64,000 nucleotides of DNA from Epiperipatus broadwayi (lineage: Eukaryota; Onychophora; Udeonychophora; Euonychophora; Peripatidae). The stretch is taken from contig JAQFVV010006216.1 in NCBI GenBank assembly GCA_028023455.1, positions 5,226,877 to 5,290,876 on the forward strand, given 5' to 3'. Positions 48,628 through 59,989 of the stretch are shown here, piece after piece (the first letter of the stretch is position 1; each line of letters opens with the position of its first letter). Both the position numbers and the translations under genes were made by a program. The notes under the pieces are model-generated. The model made no database searches. It was not told where the DNA came from and saw only the letters and a program-made list of their open reading frames with translations.

Positions 48628-48643
48628 ATATTCCCCTCCCCCC
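48628..48643 (-). promoter_or_regulatory. R1 polypurine tract
   Basis: Minus-strand GGGGGGAGGGGAATAT immediately before the 3' LTR, the standard place and make-up of the plus-strand primer in LTR elements. Confidence 0.8.
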
Positions 48644-48649
48644 ACTGGC

Positions 48650-49060
48650 TTTAAAATTGGGGTACCTTGTTTTGAGGGCTTGTAGAAATCACTTTAATCT
48701 TGACTTTTGCCTGATAGCATAGGCTTGAAGGATCTGTCATCATAAAATCATCTGATCTCCTCCCCAGTGTCTACCTAAAGTGCAGCTATCTTGGCATTTG
48801 CACAAAAGTGACTGGACCTTCATACAAATTATAAAACTTTTGGCATATAAATTTCTCTGGGTTTTTCACATGTGGTGTATTTACCATTATTCTTTCCTCC
48901 TATCTTAAACTTAATAATGGATCCTTATTGGTCTTTTATTTCTCTTTTGAATTCCTTTGATTAGAGTTTGATATGCATGAGTAACATCAACTTCAGCATC
49001 TATGGGTGACTCTTCCATTTTTGATAAGGTAGTCTGCTATGTCTGGCTAATCTAAGAGTG
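48650..49060 (-). pseudogene. R1 integrase C-terminus, cut off by R2
   Basis: Minus-strand reading gives VDVTHAYQTLIKGIQKRNK and, near 48,824-48,810, LYEGPVTFVQM, which resembles the GPY/F module that ends gypsy integrases. It follows the R2 insertion, so the integrase core is 6.4 kb away at 55,480-56,195. Several stops. Confidence 0.6.
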
Positions 49061-49069
49061 CACTTTTCA

Positions 49070-49691
49070 TGAGTACAAATCACTACTAAACAGTTAATAT
49101 TTAGATAATTTAATGAGCAATCATTAATACCATTTTAACTATTTACATACATGTGATTATTTTATATAATAATGCATGAAGGCATAGATAAATAATAATG
49201 TAGATCAATATGATCTGTAAAAAACCTATGTGACTGTTCCCATGTTTGGAAGCCAGCTCTCTGCACTTGAAGTCACTGTGCCATGGGAGACAATCTGCTC
49301 CAATATATATATCAGTTTGCACAAGTGAAGCTACAAGTATCAAGTGTAATCTTCTTGATCCAATTTGTACTCAGGCATTCATTGTTTTTATCCCTGATGC
49401 TCTGGTAATTCTTCATTTCAATGCTTCATACAAGAATTTACATTGCTATCTCTGACTTTAATTAATGAGTTATTTCAGTTTATCATTTATCTTATGAAGG
49501 AAATCTAAACACAAGTTCCTTTAATTGTTTATTTCATTAACGACATATTCTACCCTCATTAATTAGACTGGTATTAATTTTTTTAAATTAATCCTTTTCT
49601 TGTCTTAAAAGTTATAAATCTTTTACTTACTATTTTAAAAGAATCATTCTGTTAAAATTCTTTAATTTATTAAACTTATTAGATTTTCTCA
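49070..49691 (-). repeat. R2 3' LTR
   Basis: 622 bp. Shares CAATCTGCTCCAATATATAT-type sequence and a CTTCTTGATCCAATTTGTA segment with the 5' LTR, colinear over the whole length. Followed by only 18 bp before the Q-type insertion. Confidence 0.85.
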
Positions 49692-50810
49692 TTAACTTTA
49701 TATGTATATTGTAATGGGCGCATATGCCATTACATTATTTTTTTTATTAAACATGAAATTAAAATAAAAAGTTCGCATTAAAAACTTCTTTTTTTTTAAG
49801 ACATAAAAATTGAAAATTAATTCTATCTTAAACTCGTATATATATATAAATTTGCACAGATGAAAAAAATTATTAAAATTAAACTTTATTAAAAATAAAA
49901 AAAGTATTTTAAAAGCAAAAACTTAAAAAGATTTAGAGATAAAAATATATCTTTAAGTTTGCAAAATAATTTAATTAATTCTATTGTATAAAATGGAAAT
50001 GATTAATTTTAATTAGTAAAAGTAAACCGGCCCTTAGGCATTTCAAAATTCATAAGCAAAGGTCAGATAGAAGAAAAAACAATAGGAACAGAATGGCCAA
50101 TGAAAGAAATCCATCAGGGAATCAGACCTCAATGGAAGGATCATCATCATCGATGACATAATGTCCATTGGATCCGAAAGTTACATATAAAAAAAAAAGT
50201 TTGAAAATAAATTTTTAGTGAGTGAAGGAGAATTAAGAGATGTATGACAGCAGTGATATGTGTTAGTGCAGAGTTGAAGGAGAAGGGATTGAAAAGACGC
50301 ACTCTTCAATCCCTTCAGTTCTGCTAAAAAAGGAGAGAGAAATGACAAATCGTTTGACCAGCTAAAGTAAAAAACCTCCGGAGGAATAAATGAAATGGCC
50401 AACAGAATACCAATCTTTTTAGGATGGCATGGAAATTCATGTTTAAATGGCAAGCAACGGATAAAGCTGAACTTTTTAAAACCATAAGAACTTTATGAAC
50501 ATTTTCAAAAACAATAACTCTAAGTATTTAAAATAATTGCAATAGAAATTCCTATCTGACCAAATGTAATAAGTTATTAATTATTTGTTTTATTGAATGT
50601 ATTTTTTGGTAATTATAATGTAATTGGGCTTGGCCACTTGATGGTGTTGTTGGCAGTCAAAAACAATACAATACAATGTTCGGGCTGCGTTATATTTTTA
50701 AATCGAATCGCTGTTTTTTTTTTTTGGATATTAATTTATTGATTGCTATAACTTTTTTTTCATGCCTTTTTATTAAAAAAGTTGTTTAATTTTAATTTTG
50801 TATTTAGTAA

Positions 50811-51004
50811 ACGACAACCTTTTTTTTAATTTTTAAATCGCTGTTTTTGGACAAAGCTGCTACTCTGTGATGTCTATTTAGCGATGTCTTTCGCTTAATT
50901 ATTGGTAAACGACAACCTTTTTTTTATTTTTAAATCTCAGTTTTTGGACAAAACTGCTACTCTGCAATGTCTATTTAGCGATGTCTTTCGCTTAATTATT
51001 GCTT
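50811..51004. repeat. 97-bp tandem repeat in the TIR element
   Basis: ACGACAACCTTTTTTTT to GTCTTTCGCTTAATTATTG occurs twice head to tail (50,811 and 50,908). Confidence 0.95.
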
Positions 51005-51027
51005 TCTACATAACAAAACAACTGTGT

Positions 51028-51059
51028 AGGGTTAGGTTTAGGGTTAGTTTTAGGGTTAG
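51028..51059. repeat. telomere-like TTAGGG/TTTAGGG run
   Basis: Five irregular units of (T)TTAGGG-type sequence (AGGGTTAGGTTTAGGGTTAG, then TTTTAGGGTTAG) inside the TIR element. Confidence 0.85.
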
Positions 51060-52749
51060 TGTTCTGTTGTTTGTAATGCTAAAATAAAAGATATCAAAAT
51101 CATAACCATAGTCAGACAAAAGAAAGAAACTCAACCTTTTTTAAACAACAACAAGCACATATAAATGTCTTATTTACTTATTAAACATGTTTATAATATG
51201 TGCTTTCTATGAAATTTACAAAAAATCGTGTATATTTTTATTGGACAGCAAAAATACTCAGCTTCTGTTGTCAGCAACTGCAGAAAAAGTTGATCGCCAT
51301 CCATTTTATCAACTACGTGGTATTTCACGTGAAAATGAGATTCTGCATGCGATATCGGCCGAATTCTTTTTTACCTACCCTCGGCAAGCTTTTACACCAT
51401 ACACACTCTCTAAACAAGGGGGGTGGCCATTTAGAAAATTACTATAAATTCATGTTTATTAAATAAATTATAAATACAAATATTGTGTAACGTATATTGT
51501 AAAAATTTGACTAATCCAACTTAACATACATATATATCAAACTGTAAATGAAAGATAAGTGTGTTGATTCACAATAACTGTCACGAAGCAGAAATAGGCC
51601 GTATTATTTCTGCATTACGCATCATAAATGGCCTTCTAATAGCTAAGACAAACATGTTTTCTATAGCCATAAGTCAGGCCTTGTAAACAGCATTTGTTAG
51701 GCGTTTTGGTGAGCCAGAATGCCATCAAGTAGCCAAGCCCAATTATGTTATAAGTACCTCGTTTTTTAAATCATTTCCTTTTTTTTTTTTTACATTTTTA
51801 TTAATATTGTATAAATTAATTCAATGCATTAAATTTAAGTTGGGCATAGATGCTTGCATGGATTTGTTCATGTTTAATTGTGTTTTGTTTTCATATTTGA
51901 TTAAAATATATAGACATTCGGTAAATAATGATATCTTATGTTGAATATCTAAAATGTATTTATTCGGATGTCTTTTTAGTTATTGGTTTCAATGCGGCAT
52001 CTTATGATGAATGTCATTGGGTTTCTTGTGAATTCCCTCTGCAATTATATCAATGACTTTATATTTTGATCATTTATGTTTATTATGAAATGCTTTTGAG
52101 CGTGTAATCTAGGTAGTCAATCTATGCTTAACATTAAAAAAAAAAAACTTTATAAAATTCATCTGTGTGAACTTATAAAAGTTAAAATGTAAATTAAAAT
52201 CTAAAATCAAAGTTAAAAATGTAAGTTAAACTTTAAAGTAAAAGTGATACTAATAATAATTCTTTATTTATATATATATGTGTAAATAAATGTTTGTGTG
52301 TTAATTACTGACAGTGGCTTATTTTATTCTTTTTTAAAAAATATTCTTAGATAAGAATTTATAAAACATAAATCTCTGCTGTTCCACTGAGCTAGTGACA
52401 ATGGGCTAACGGTCGGAATCAAAATATATAAAGTAAAAAAAATAAAAAATATATATATTTTTTAAACTTACATATCTGCCTACTATATAAATTTTCTAGG
52501 TTCAAATGACCTAGTGGTACTCTATAGTGTAGATACGTTAAGACTCCCTTCTTTCGGACCGTTATAATATATGTATGTGTATTAAGCATACACATACATA
52601 TAATGACTTCTCCAAAGTTCAGAGATGAGATTTTAATCTGCGAACTTACTATGAGTTATTAAGAAACATGGGTTATTTATCTTTTTTTTAATATGCTGTT
52701 GTGAATTATGTTTCAATTCACTAGGTGCATTGTCTGGAAATGTAGTGGT

Positions 52750-53025
52750 TTAAAAATCACAATCATTATTTTTATTTTTTATGTCTATGCTAATAACTGG
52801 ACACCAGACATGACTAAGGGGTAGAACTTTTGCTCTGCGAAGGTCCAGCTGATTATTATGCAGCCATTTTACTATATGATTTCTATGCTTGACTGGAATC
52901 AGCATATAATGACCTTTCATAAAGCAGTCTTTGCATGCTGACAATTGTTTTAGGTGTTCCATAGTTCTTTGTGAAAAAAAAAGATACATCTTCTTGAAGC
53001 TGCTTAATAATTGACTGGTAGCCAT
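52750..53025 (-). pseudogene. R2 integrase N-terminal zinc finger
   Basis: IPVKHRNHIVKWLHNNQLDL, AKVLPLSHVWCPVISIDI and a final NDC match the H2C2 finger of gypsy integrase (IP..LR..VL..LH..H.G, YVWWPG, C..C). It comes straight after the protease duplication, so RT and RNase H are deleted. Confidence 0.7.
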
Positions 53026-53032
53026 TGTCTTT

Positions 53033-53727
53033 GTACTTCATTTCTGTATGTTTCTGATCATTATGGACCTTCTCTGACCTGATTTTGTTAATTACTAGCT
53101 GCTGAAAGATTATTTCTCTCTCATCTATTTACCCGAATTCATCTTAATGTCTTTGGAAAGTTTTTTTCTGTTGGCATTATTAATTTTTTTTATAATTGTT
53201 ATTTTACTTCCATTTTACTGAACCAGTCTCATACTAATATGGAGTTGATAGGTAGTACATTAATTTTGCCCTGACTTTCAAATAATTGTTCCAACTATGC
53301 CCTTTATTCTAATGGCATTATCATTCATATCTAATGCCTTTAGATTAGTTTTTTGAATAATGGGTCTTGTCCTGCACTTGTACTTCATTTCTGTATGTTT
53401 CTGGTCATTATGGACCCTCTCTGACCTGATTTTGTTAATTACTAACTGCTGGAAGATTATTTCTCTCTTATCTATTTACCCAAATTCATCTTAATGTCTT
53501 CAGAAAGTTTTTTTCTGGTGGCATTATTAAATTTTTTTGTAATTGTTATTTTTATTTCCCTTTTGCTGAACCAGTCTCATACTAATATGTGTTTGATAGG
53601 TAGTACATTAATTTTGCTTTGACTTTCATATAATGGTTCCAACTATGCTCTTTATTCTAATGGCATTATCATTCATATCTAATGCCTTTAGGTCAGTTTT
53701 TTTGGATAATGGGTCTTGTGCTGCACT
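53033..53727. repeat. 347-bp tandem duplication in R2
   Basis: GTACTTCATTTCTGTATGTT begins at 53,033 and again at 53,380. The copies are colinear with few changes through GGGTCTTGTCCTGCACTT. It duplicates the end of the protease region. Confidence 0.95.
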
Positions 53728-53960
53728 TGGAAATAACAGTATACCAATTGTGGACTGATATCAATGATACTCCACTATCACTGTTGACCTCCATGGCAAT
53801 AGGTTGATCACATATTTTTAACTTTAACATTATTTTGTTGTTATAGGTGGACATTTTTTTAATATTGCCATCCTGAATTGTCTGGTCCTGATATGAATGT
53901 TTACAATTATTACTTTCCATGTTGGGATTGTTAAGTTTTTGTTTACACATTATATCCATA
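53690..53960 (-). pseudogene. R2 protease remnant
   Basis: KLKICDQPIAMEVNSDSGVSLIS places NSDSG where DTGSG/DSGS is expected, so the catalytic Asp is probably lost. Directly follows a Lys-rich linker after the zinc knuckle. The frame stops near the edge of a 347-bp tandem duplication. Confidence 0.7.
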
Positions 53961-53999
53961 TGCCCTCTTTTTTATGTTTTTTGCAATGTTCTCCTTTGG

Positions 54000-54655
54000 G
54001 GAAACAGTTGCTGGCTTTGTGGCCCTTTTTCCCACAGCATAAATATATAAATGGGTTTTTATTGTTAGCACTATTCTCATTACTCTTAGACAAATTCTTT
54101 CTTTACAGTTTTACAAACATGTGTTGCAATTTGCTATTACTCTTGAACTCAGTGAGTTTTTGAAATTGATCAAGCATGAGCTCATAAGCTATCCCACCTT
54201 TTATAGCCTCTATATAATTTAAATTACCAATGGCCAATAATTGTTGCCATAAATTATCACTATGCACACCAGTTAGAAATTGTTCCAAAAGGGTTTCATA
54301 AGGAAGATCCATAGATGCAATTCTTTGCTAGATTATGAAGAGCACTACTGTAATCTTTTATATTTTCATCCCAACTTTGGTTCCAGTCTCAGAATTGCAG
54401 TCTGGCATCATGCCTAGAGGGTTGAGGGTTAAAGTGTTTTGACATATGCTCTTTAACCTGATTGTATGTATAATCTTCAGAAGTTAGAGGTTTAGTGAAC
54501 CTGTTGACTATCTCAATACACTTCTTTCCCAGCAAAGCATAATAATAAAACAATCTTATATTTATCATCTTTAACTTTATTAATGAATAAGTATTTTTCC
54601 ACATGTTGAATGTACAGGGTCCAACTACTTGCCTCACTGACATCAAATTCACCAA
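54000..54655 (-). pseudogene. R2 gag remnant
   Basis: First frame (54,655-54,389) has FYYYALLGKKCIEIVNRF and YNQVKEHMSKHFNPQPS. The second (54,312-54,103) has LLEQFLTGVHSDNLWQQLL, both typical of gypsy capsid. At 54,038-54,003 CCGKKGHKASNC keeps the second Cys, His and last Cys of a CCHC zinc knuckle, but the first Cys has become Tyr. Confidence 0.75.
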
Positions 54656-54722
54656 TTACTACTTGCATTGGCTAGACTTTTACCTGAGTATAACCATTAT
54701 TTTAATTTTATGTTTTGAATCA

Positions 54723-54740
54723 ATCCTGTCAACTGCACCA
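54723..54740 (-). promoter_or_regulatory. R2 primer-binding site (tRNA-Ser-like)
   Basis: Minus-strand TGGTGCAGTTGACAGGAT resembles the tRNA-Ser site TGGCGCAGTCGGTAGGAT used by several insect gypsy elements. Two of the four differences are CpG to TpG. It starts 24 nt inside the LTR. Confidence 0.5.
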
Positions 54741-54764
54741 ATTGGTATCTCTAGCTGATTTCCA

Positions 54765-55408
54765 TGAGTACAAATCACTAGTAAACAGTTATATTTAGAT
54801 AATTTAAGGAACAATCCTTAATATCATTTTAACTATTTACATACATGTGATTATTTTACATAATAAGGCCTAAAGGCATACATGAATAATAATGTAGATC
54901 AATACCTGTATGAGTCCTAGCTGACTGTTCCCATGTTCAGAGGACAGCTCTCCACTCTTGAAGTCATTGTGCCATGGGATATGATCTGCTTCAATATATA
55001 TGATCTTCACACAGAAAAAAGCTCCAAAAATCAAGGTGTCTTCTTGATCCAATTTGTATTGAGGCATTCATTGTTTTATCCCTGAAGTTAATTGGCTTGT
55101 ACTCCCATCCATTCACTCAGGTGATTCTTCATTTGAATGCTCCATACAAGAATTTACATCATTATCTCTGACTTTAATTAATGAGTTATTTCAGCTTATC
55201 ATTTATCTTATGAAGGAAATCTAAACACAAGTTCCTTTAAGTGTTTTACTTCACTAATGATGTATTCTACCTTCATTAATTAGACTGGTATTAATTTTTA
55301 GAAAATAATATTTTTCTAATCTTAAAAGTTATTAATCATTTATTTTCTATTTTAAAAGAATCAGTCTTTTAAAATTCTTTAATTTGTTAAACTTATTAGA
55401 TTTTCTCA
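54765..55408 (-). repeat. R2 5' LTR
   Basis: 644 bp, TGAG...CTCA ends. Roughly one base in ten differs from the 3' LTR in the part I compared, so R2 is an old insertion. Confidence 0.85.
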
Positions 55409-55479
55409 TTTAAGAATACACATATATATAATAGTATAATCAACCTAGGAGTGATCTTAAGTAAATGCAAACACATTGG

Positions 55480-56195
55480 CAAAAACCCCATTGATTCATT
55501 AATCAATCTGTTAATATAATTTACTATCTGCAGAACTTGCTTGACCCAATCCCTGTAATTTGTCAGAATGGATGTCCTAAATAAACATCCCAACTGATGC
55601 ATCATGCTTTCACAAACATTATTTATTGCAGGTTGCAGAAGGCCATTAATATGCATTTTATCCTTGTCTCTGGACCCTTCTATGCCATTCTCCAAACATG
55701 AAAAACATGCCATGGTCAGAGAGGACTTGAGGTTTTCCCGTGGCCAGAAATTGTGCAGCTTCTAACAACTGTATTATATTCTTAGTTTGTGCAACTGGGT
55801 ACATGACCACAAATTTAGAAAACATGTCATATACCACTATGAGATATTTATTTTTATTAAACCTGGTAATGGGCCATAGTAATCCATAGCCACCAACTTT
55901 TGAGGTCTCATCAGGATCATGGATATCATAGGAGTCATGTAACTCTTGTTCAATGGTTTGGGCTTTTGACAGATTTCCCACTGGTTTATTACCATTATAA
56001 TTTTTGTATATATACCTGGCCAATAGAAGTATTTCTGAAGCAAATGTTTGTTTTTGGGGATACATAGTGCCTATATAATTGGTGGACATCAGATATGATA
56101 GCATCTCTCATTTGACAAGATAGAACAGGCTTCCATTCCTCTTGATCATTCTGAATCTTATATTGTGATATGAATTGGTTCAGCTTGTAGCCCAA
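55480..56195 (-). pseudogene. R1 integrase zinc finger and core
   Basis: Three overlapping frames together show: zinc-finger region DVHQLYRHYVSPKT and YFYWPGIYTKIIM; core start VAMDYYGPLPG; YLIVVYDMFSKFVVMYPVA; GKPQVLSDHG (second catalytic Asp); then VCESMMHQLGCLFRT (the Glu position) and VNYINRLINESMGFLP (the YN...TG.SP region). Order and spacing are those of gypsy integrase, which joins cDNA to chromosomal DNA. Frameshifts separate the blocks. Confidence 0.85.
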
Positions 56196-56359
56196 TTTTA
56201 TTTCCTACCCATCATAGGTTTGTTATCTCTTTCCCTTTCAGCTGTTCATTTAACACTTTCAACTGTACTTCTTTGAGGTGCTCTGGATCAACTATTCAAT
56301 ATCTCTTTCCACTTTTTCATTTATCCTCAAGTCTATGCTGTTATATATGTTTTCCAAAT

Positions 56360-56700
56360 TTAAATTTGAGATTGGGGGCATGCAGGATTTCAAATGAAAA
56401 TGTCAGCCACACTATTCTCTGGCCCTTTGCAAGTACCTTACTGTATATTGTATTCTTGAAGATACAAACTCCAATGTACCAACTGGCTATTTGTTAGATA
56501 ACTGTGGTTTATAAACTCCAAGCTTTTATGGTCAGTGATTACAATAACTTTCAATCTTAGTAAGAGTGGGTGGACCTTTGGGAATGCCCACACAATTGCC
56601 GGAGCTTTTTTTTCTGTAGTAGTATAGTTGAGTTCATCACTTGGGTAACTAGCTTATAAAATACAGTACACATATTTGATCATTCACTTGAATCTAGGAT
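56360..56700 (-). pseudogene. R1 RNase H domain
   Basis: Reads ELNYTTTEKKAPAIVWAF, then VIVITDHKSLEF (TDHKS at 56,536-56,522), NSQLVHWSLYLQEYNIQ and GPENSVADIF, the canonical blocks of gypsy RNase H, which removes RNA during reverse transcription. Two frame changes lie within it. Confidence 0.85.
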
Positions 56701-56959
56701 AATGTTATTCCAACCTGTATACCCACTACCATCTATTTGCACAATTAACAGTTTTGTAAAGTCTCAGAATAATAATATAACTTGTTCCATAAATCAGTCT
56801 CAGAATAATAATATAACTTGTTCCATAAATCATCCTATTCAAGACTTCATTCCCATGGAATGTTTTCCCTTAATAATCTTACCAAAAGTTGCATCTGTCT
56901 GCAAATCATTGATGACATCTATTGCAGAAGTTGCTTAAATCCAAGAACAATCAAATTTG

Positions 56960-57720
56960 TTTCCTAGACTTGGGTATGGGGAAACCCTAATAGCCAATAC
57001 TTCATCTGGATGAAATAACACCACATGGCCCAAAAATGTCACCTCATTCTAAAAGAAGGGGATCAAAGTAAATTTTTTAAAAAAGTATATTCATCCCCTT
57101 TTTCATGTATTCCTTTAGAAACATTTCCACATCCCTTATATATTCTTCGACAACTATCAATGTCAGTAACATGTCATCTACATACATAAAGATTAAGACA
57201 TTTCTGCTGACAACACTTGATTCAGGCATATCAATAATCCTGCCCCACTATTTATTAAACTAAAATGCATTCAGTTTAATTGATATAAATGGCCATCATA
57301 TGTAAATGCTGTATATTTATGATTTTCAGGATACAGTTTGATTTTCCAGTAGCTGGCTGTCAAATCAAATGTTGAGAAAATCCTTTTGCCTCTGAATTTT
57401 CCTAATAATTCTTACATAGGTGACAGAACCTTACAATTAGGAACTGTTATTTTATTGAGTTGGTGAGCATTAACACTCAACCTCACCATACTATCTTTTT
57501 TCTTCACAACAATCAGTGAGTTGCAATAATCAGATGAACATTTGGAAATAATCCCCCACTTCATCATCTGGTCAATTTGATTCTTGACTTCCTCCTATAT
57601 TGAAGAGACCAAATATGACCTGGATTTAAATGGTTGGTCTTGATTTAATTTGATCCATTGCTCAAATATCTCAATTATACCTGGTATATCTGAAAAGATC
57701 TGGCTATAATTCTCTAAAAT
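56960..57720 (-). pseudogene. R1 reverse transcriptase
   Basis: Reads MMKWGIISKCSSDYCNSLIV, STFDLTASYWKIKL (motif A with its Asp), KYTAFTYDGHLYQLN, NSGAGL, LNQVLSAE and an intact YVDD at 57,184-57,173. At least four stops or shifts break it. The catalytic residues survive. Confidence 0.85.
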
Positions 57721-57989
57721 TTGTCTCAGGGTGCATTCCCAGTTTCACCTAGTCATCTTTCCTCTCAAACCTTTTCTATTATAACACAAACCTTTGGCTT
57801 TTCAGAAATATGTAAAACTCCTATTGAACAGTATAGGTCAGGTGTTAAGAATTTAATCATTTCCCTTTTGCATGTGGCCTGTCCATTTCCCAAATCAGTG
57901 CACATTTCTGCCTATGTAAAATATCTGACCTTAGTAAGGTATCGTGTATTAAATCCTTCATAATTAAGAAAACATGTAAGGTTTTCCCA

Positions 57990-58200
57990 TTATTTGTATG
58001 TCTACCCATATTTGTTTGGTTCTACCTTAGCTTTTCAATTATATGTCATTGTCACTTAGATTGATTTTAATGGGAGAGTTGGTATATCAGATTGCTTATT
58101 AAATATTCTATTATATAATCTTTCTGCTTTTATCAAGATTTGACTATCTGAGTCTATGGGCATTTCCACTTCCACCTGACCCACTGCTATGAGGACCTTG
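57990..58200 (-). pseudogene. R1 aspartic protease remnant
   Basis: VGQVEVEMPIDSDSQILI: the DTGSQ of gypsy proteases appears as DSDSQ (about 58,165-58,141), so the catalytic Asp is kept while two neighbours changed. The rest is broken by stops. Confidence 0.6.
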
Positions 58201-58479
58201 AGACAGGCCTATTGAACATAGCATGAGACCTGGTCTCACCATGATCACACTGGGTTTCTCATTTTCTTTCTATCCTGTTGATGACCTAGTTTTGTTTCAT
58301 TTACTTTGCCCAACTACTTTTTATTCCCCTCCTTTCCTTTATTTCATGGGTCATGGTGTCATCTATCATTATAAATTTTTGATCTTTAATGCCCACCTTT
58401 GTCTACTTGCATCCATTGATCCAATATTTTTTGTCTATCTCTTTTGCTGATCTAAGATTCTCCTTCCACAGCAGACATT

Positions 58480-58861
58480 TTATTTCCCAAGATGGGTGTC
58501 TGCATACTATTCATACAATTTGCTTCTCACCAGATGGTTCATACATTTTTAATGCCCTCTGCATGGCCACTTGTCATTTGAAAACTTTTGCATCATTAGC
58601 TGGGATCTAATATTCTCCTGTTGTTCAGCAACCCAAAAGGTCTTCTTTAAGGCAGTTTTATAATCTTGAATTGTTTGGGCTGGTGTAAAAGTGAATCCCA
58701 CCATGTTTGGCATTCCCTTCAAGGTGATTGTATGCTATAACTATTTTATTTTCTTTGGATATATTTTATATTCTTCCAGTATCCTGTAGCTATTAAAGTA
58801 CCTTTGTAGACTATTAAAATGTTCTATTGATGCCTCCTCCTTTTTACCTCTGGATGTCTTT
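58480..58861 (-). pseudogene. R1 gag capsid remnant
   Basis: EEASIEHFNSLQRYFNSYRI, then a short break, GMPNMVGFTFTPAQ, DYKTALKKTFWVAEQQENI and SQLMMQKF, matching the layout of gypsy capsid proteins (helical half, then ...F..AL...FW..EQQ...R..L). Downstream zinc knuckles are not clear. Confidence 0.65.
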
Positions 58862-59125
58862 ATTTTCACCAATCCCTTATTTATTCTTTTTATCTTTACT
58901 TATATTTTTTATCTATTTATTAACATGCTGGACTCACTTCTAAGCCGCCCCCCCCCCCGAAGTATAGTATTGCCTGCCAAATCTGCCCTGCCTATTTATT
59001 TAAAACTCTCTCCCTTTATATCCACTTCTATCTCTTAGTCTTTTTGGTATGTCAGATTTGATTTTACTTTTATTTATTACAGTAAACTTTTTATGACTCT
59101 TTCTATCCTCATACACATATACCTT

Positions 59126-59985
59126 TGTCCTGGGAATGGATGAGGTTGATATACATCAGTAAGCTTACATTTAGAACAATGGATATAGGCATTGCCCTGA
59201 ATAGTTCATTCTTTCTGTACAGTCTTTGATTTTATGGTCATAAAAAAATTTCTGTGTGTTTAAACTGAAGTCCTTGAGCACTGACTTATGAAAATGTGCA
59301 AATGGCAAGATTTCTACTGGTTTACATTCATGGGATAATGGGTAGAAGTCCAACATGTTTGAACTTTACCCCACTCTACTCTTATCACTTATTATAGACA
59401 TGTTTATCTTGTGGCTCCTAATTTTCCCCCTGATTGCTTCTATATTTTAGCAAAAAAAACATTTACTAGTTTTCCAGCTTGGCAGTAACTTATTGACCCT
59501 TCCTTTCTTCTCTTTTTATTTTCTCCCATCTACCCGAATGCCCCGAGTTTTCTTCTCAAACTTTATTCTTTACATTACATTTATTTTTATCAAGTATAAA
59601 AAATATTTTGGGTCAGAATCAAATCGATTTTAAATATAGATATCATTTTAATCTTACTAAAATTTATACTACTTATCAATTTATCTTAAACAAAACGAAT
59701 TTTGACGTTTGTTGACCATATTATTTTATACATTCATATTCACTTTTCCTTGTTCGGTTACAAAATTTGAACAAAAGAAAACCTTCTAGTATGGAATTTC
59801 CAAAAATTTGGAGAGACAAAGTAGTAAGATTAATAAAAAATGTACAAGGATTGTATTTATTCCCAACTCTAGATATATTACAGAGATAATAATAATAAAA
59901 AATGTTTATTCAGTTGATTTCTAAGTTAAAATATATATATATAATTATTATTTTTAATCTTACTGTCTCCTCACAATGTTTTTAA
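59126..59985 (-). repeat. R1 5' LTR, inner part
   Basis: Colinear with 47,594-48,480 (ATACATCAGTAAGCTTACAT, CAATGGATATAGGCATTG, TCTTACTGTCTCCTCA). Broken at about 59,985 by F5. Confidence 0.85.
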
Positions 59986-59989
59986 TCAC

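Larger units (their letters stand above)
50609..51761. mobile_element. TIR element (~1.15 kb) inside Q3
   Basis: Inverted ends of about 37 bp: left GTAATTGGGCTTGGCCACTT and right, read inward, ATAATTGGGCTTGGCTACTT, both followed by GATGG and preceded by GGTAnTTATAA. The two intact Q LTRs lack it, showing the empty site within a T run (GAATGTATTTTTT then TTTAAATCATTTCC). No transposase is recognised, so it is probably a non-autonomous DNA transposon. It carries two tandem arrays. Confidence 0.8.
49710..52567 (+). mobile_element. Q3: solo Q-type LTR inside R2
   Basis: Colinear with the Q LTRs (TGTAATGG start, AAGTTCGCA, CATCTAAACTT-type block, the TATA/hairpin region, CTGCCTACTATATAAATTTT end) and flanked by ATAT. 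About 1.7 kb of it is Q sequence; the rest is the TIR element. Between 51,840 and 52,150 it differs from Q and includes sequence that lies in the interior of Q. The terminal palindrome is best preserved here (49,710-49,734). Confidence 0.85.
49070..55408 (-). mobile_element. R2: gypsy-type element inserted in R1 integrase
   Basis: LTRs 49,070-49,691 and 54,765-55,408 begin TGAG and end CTCA. Minus-strand order is LTR, tRNA-Ser-like primer site, gag, protease, integrase zinc finger, then the Q-type insertion and the 3' LTR. RT and RNase H are absent, so R2 lost most of pol. Flanking TTCA (49,066-49,069) and TTTA (55,409-55,412) are a target duplication with one C-to-T change. Confidence 0.85.

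Noticed and set aside
51028-51059. True telomere or chromosome end
   Set aside because: Only about five irregular units inside a TIR element, with ordinary repeat DNA on both sides.
51187-51466. 86-88-codon ORFs as a transposase of the TIR element
   Set aside because: Two overlapping frames, no DDE or zinc-finger pattern, and far too short for a transposase.
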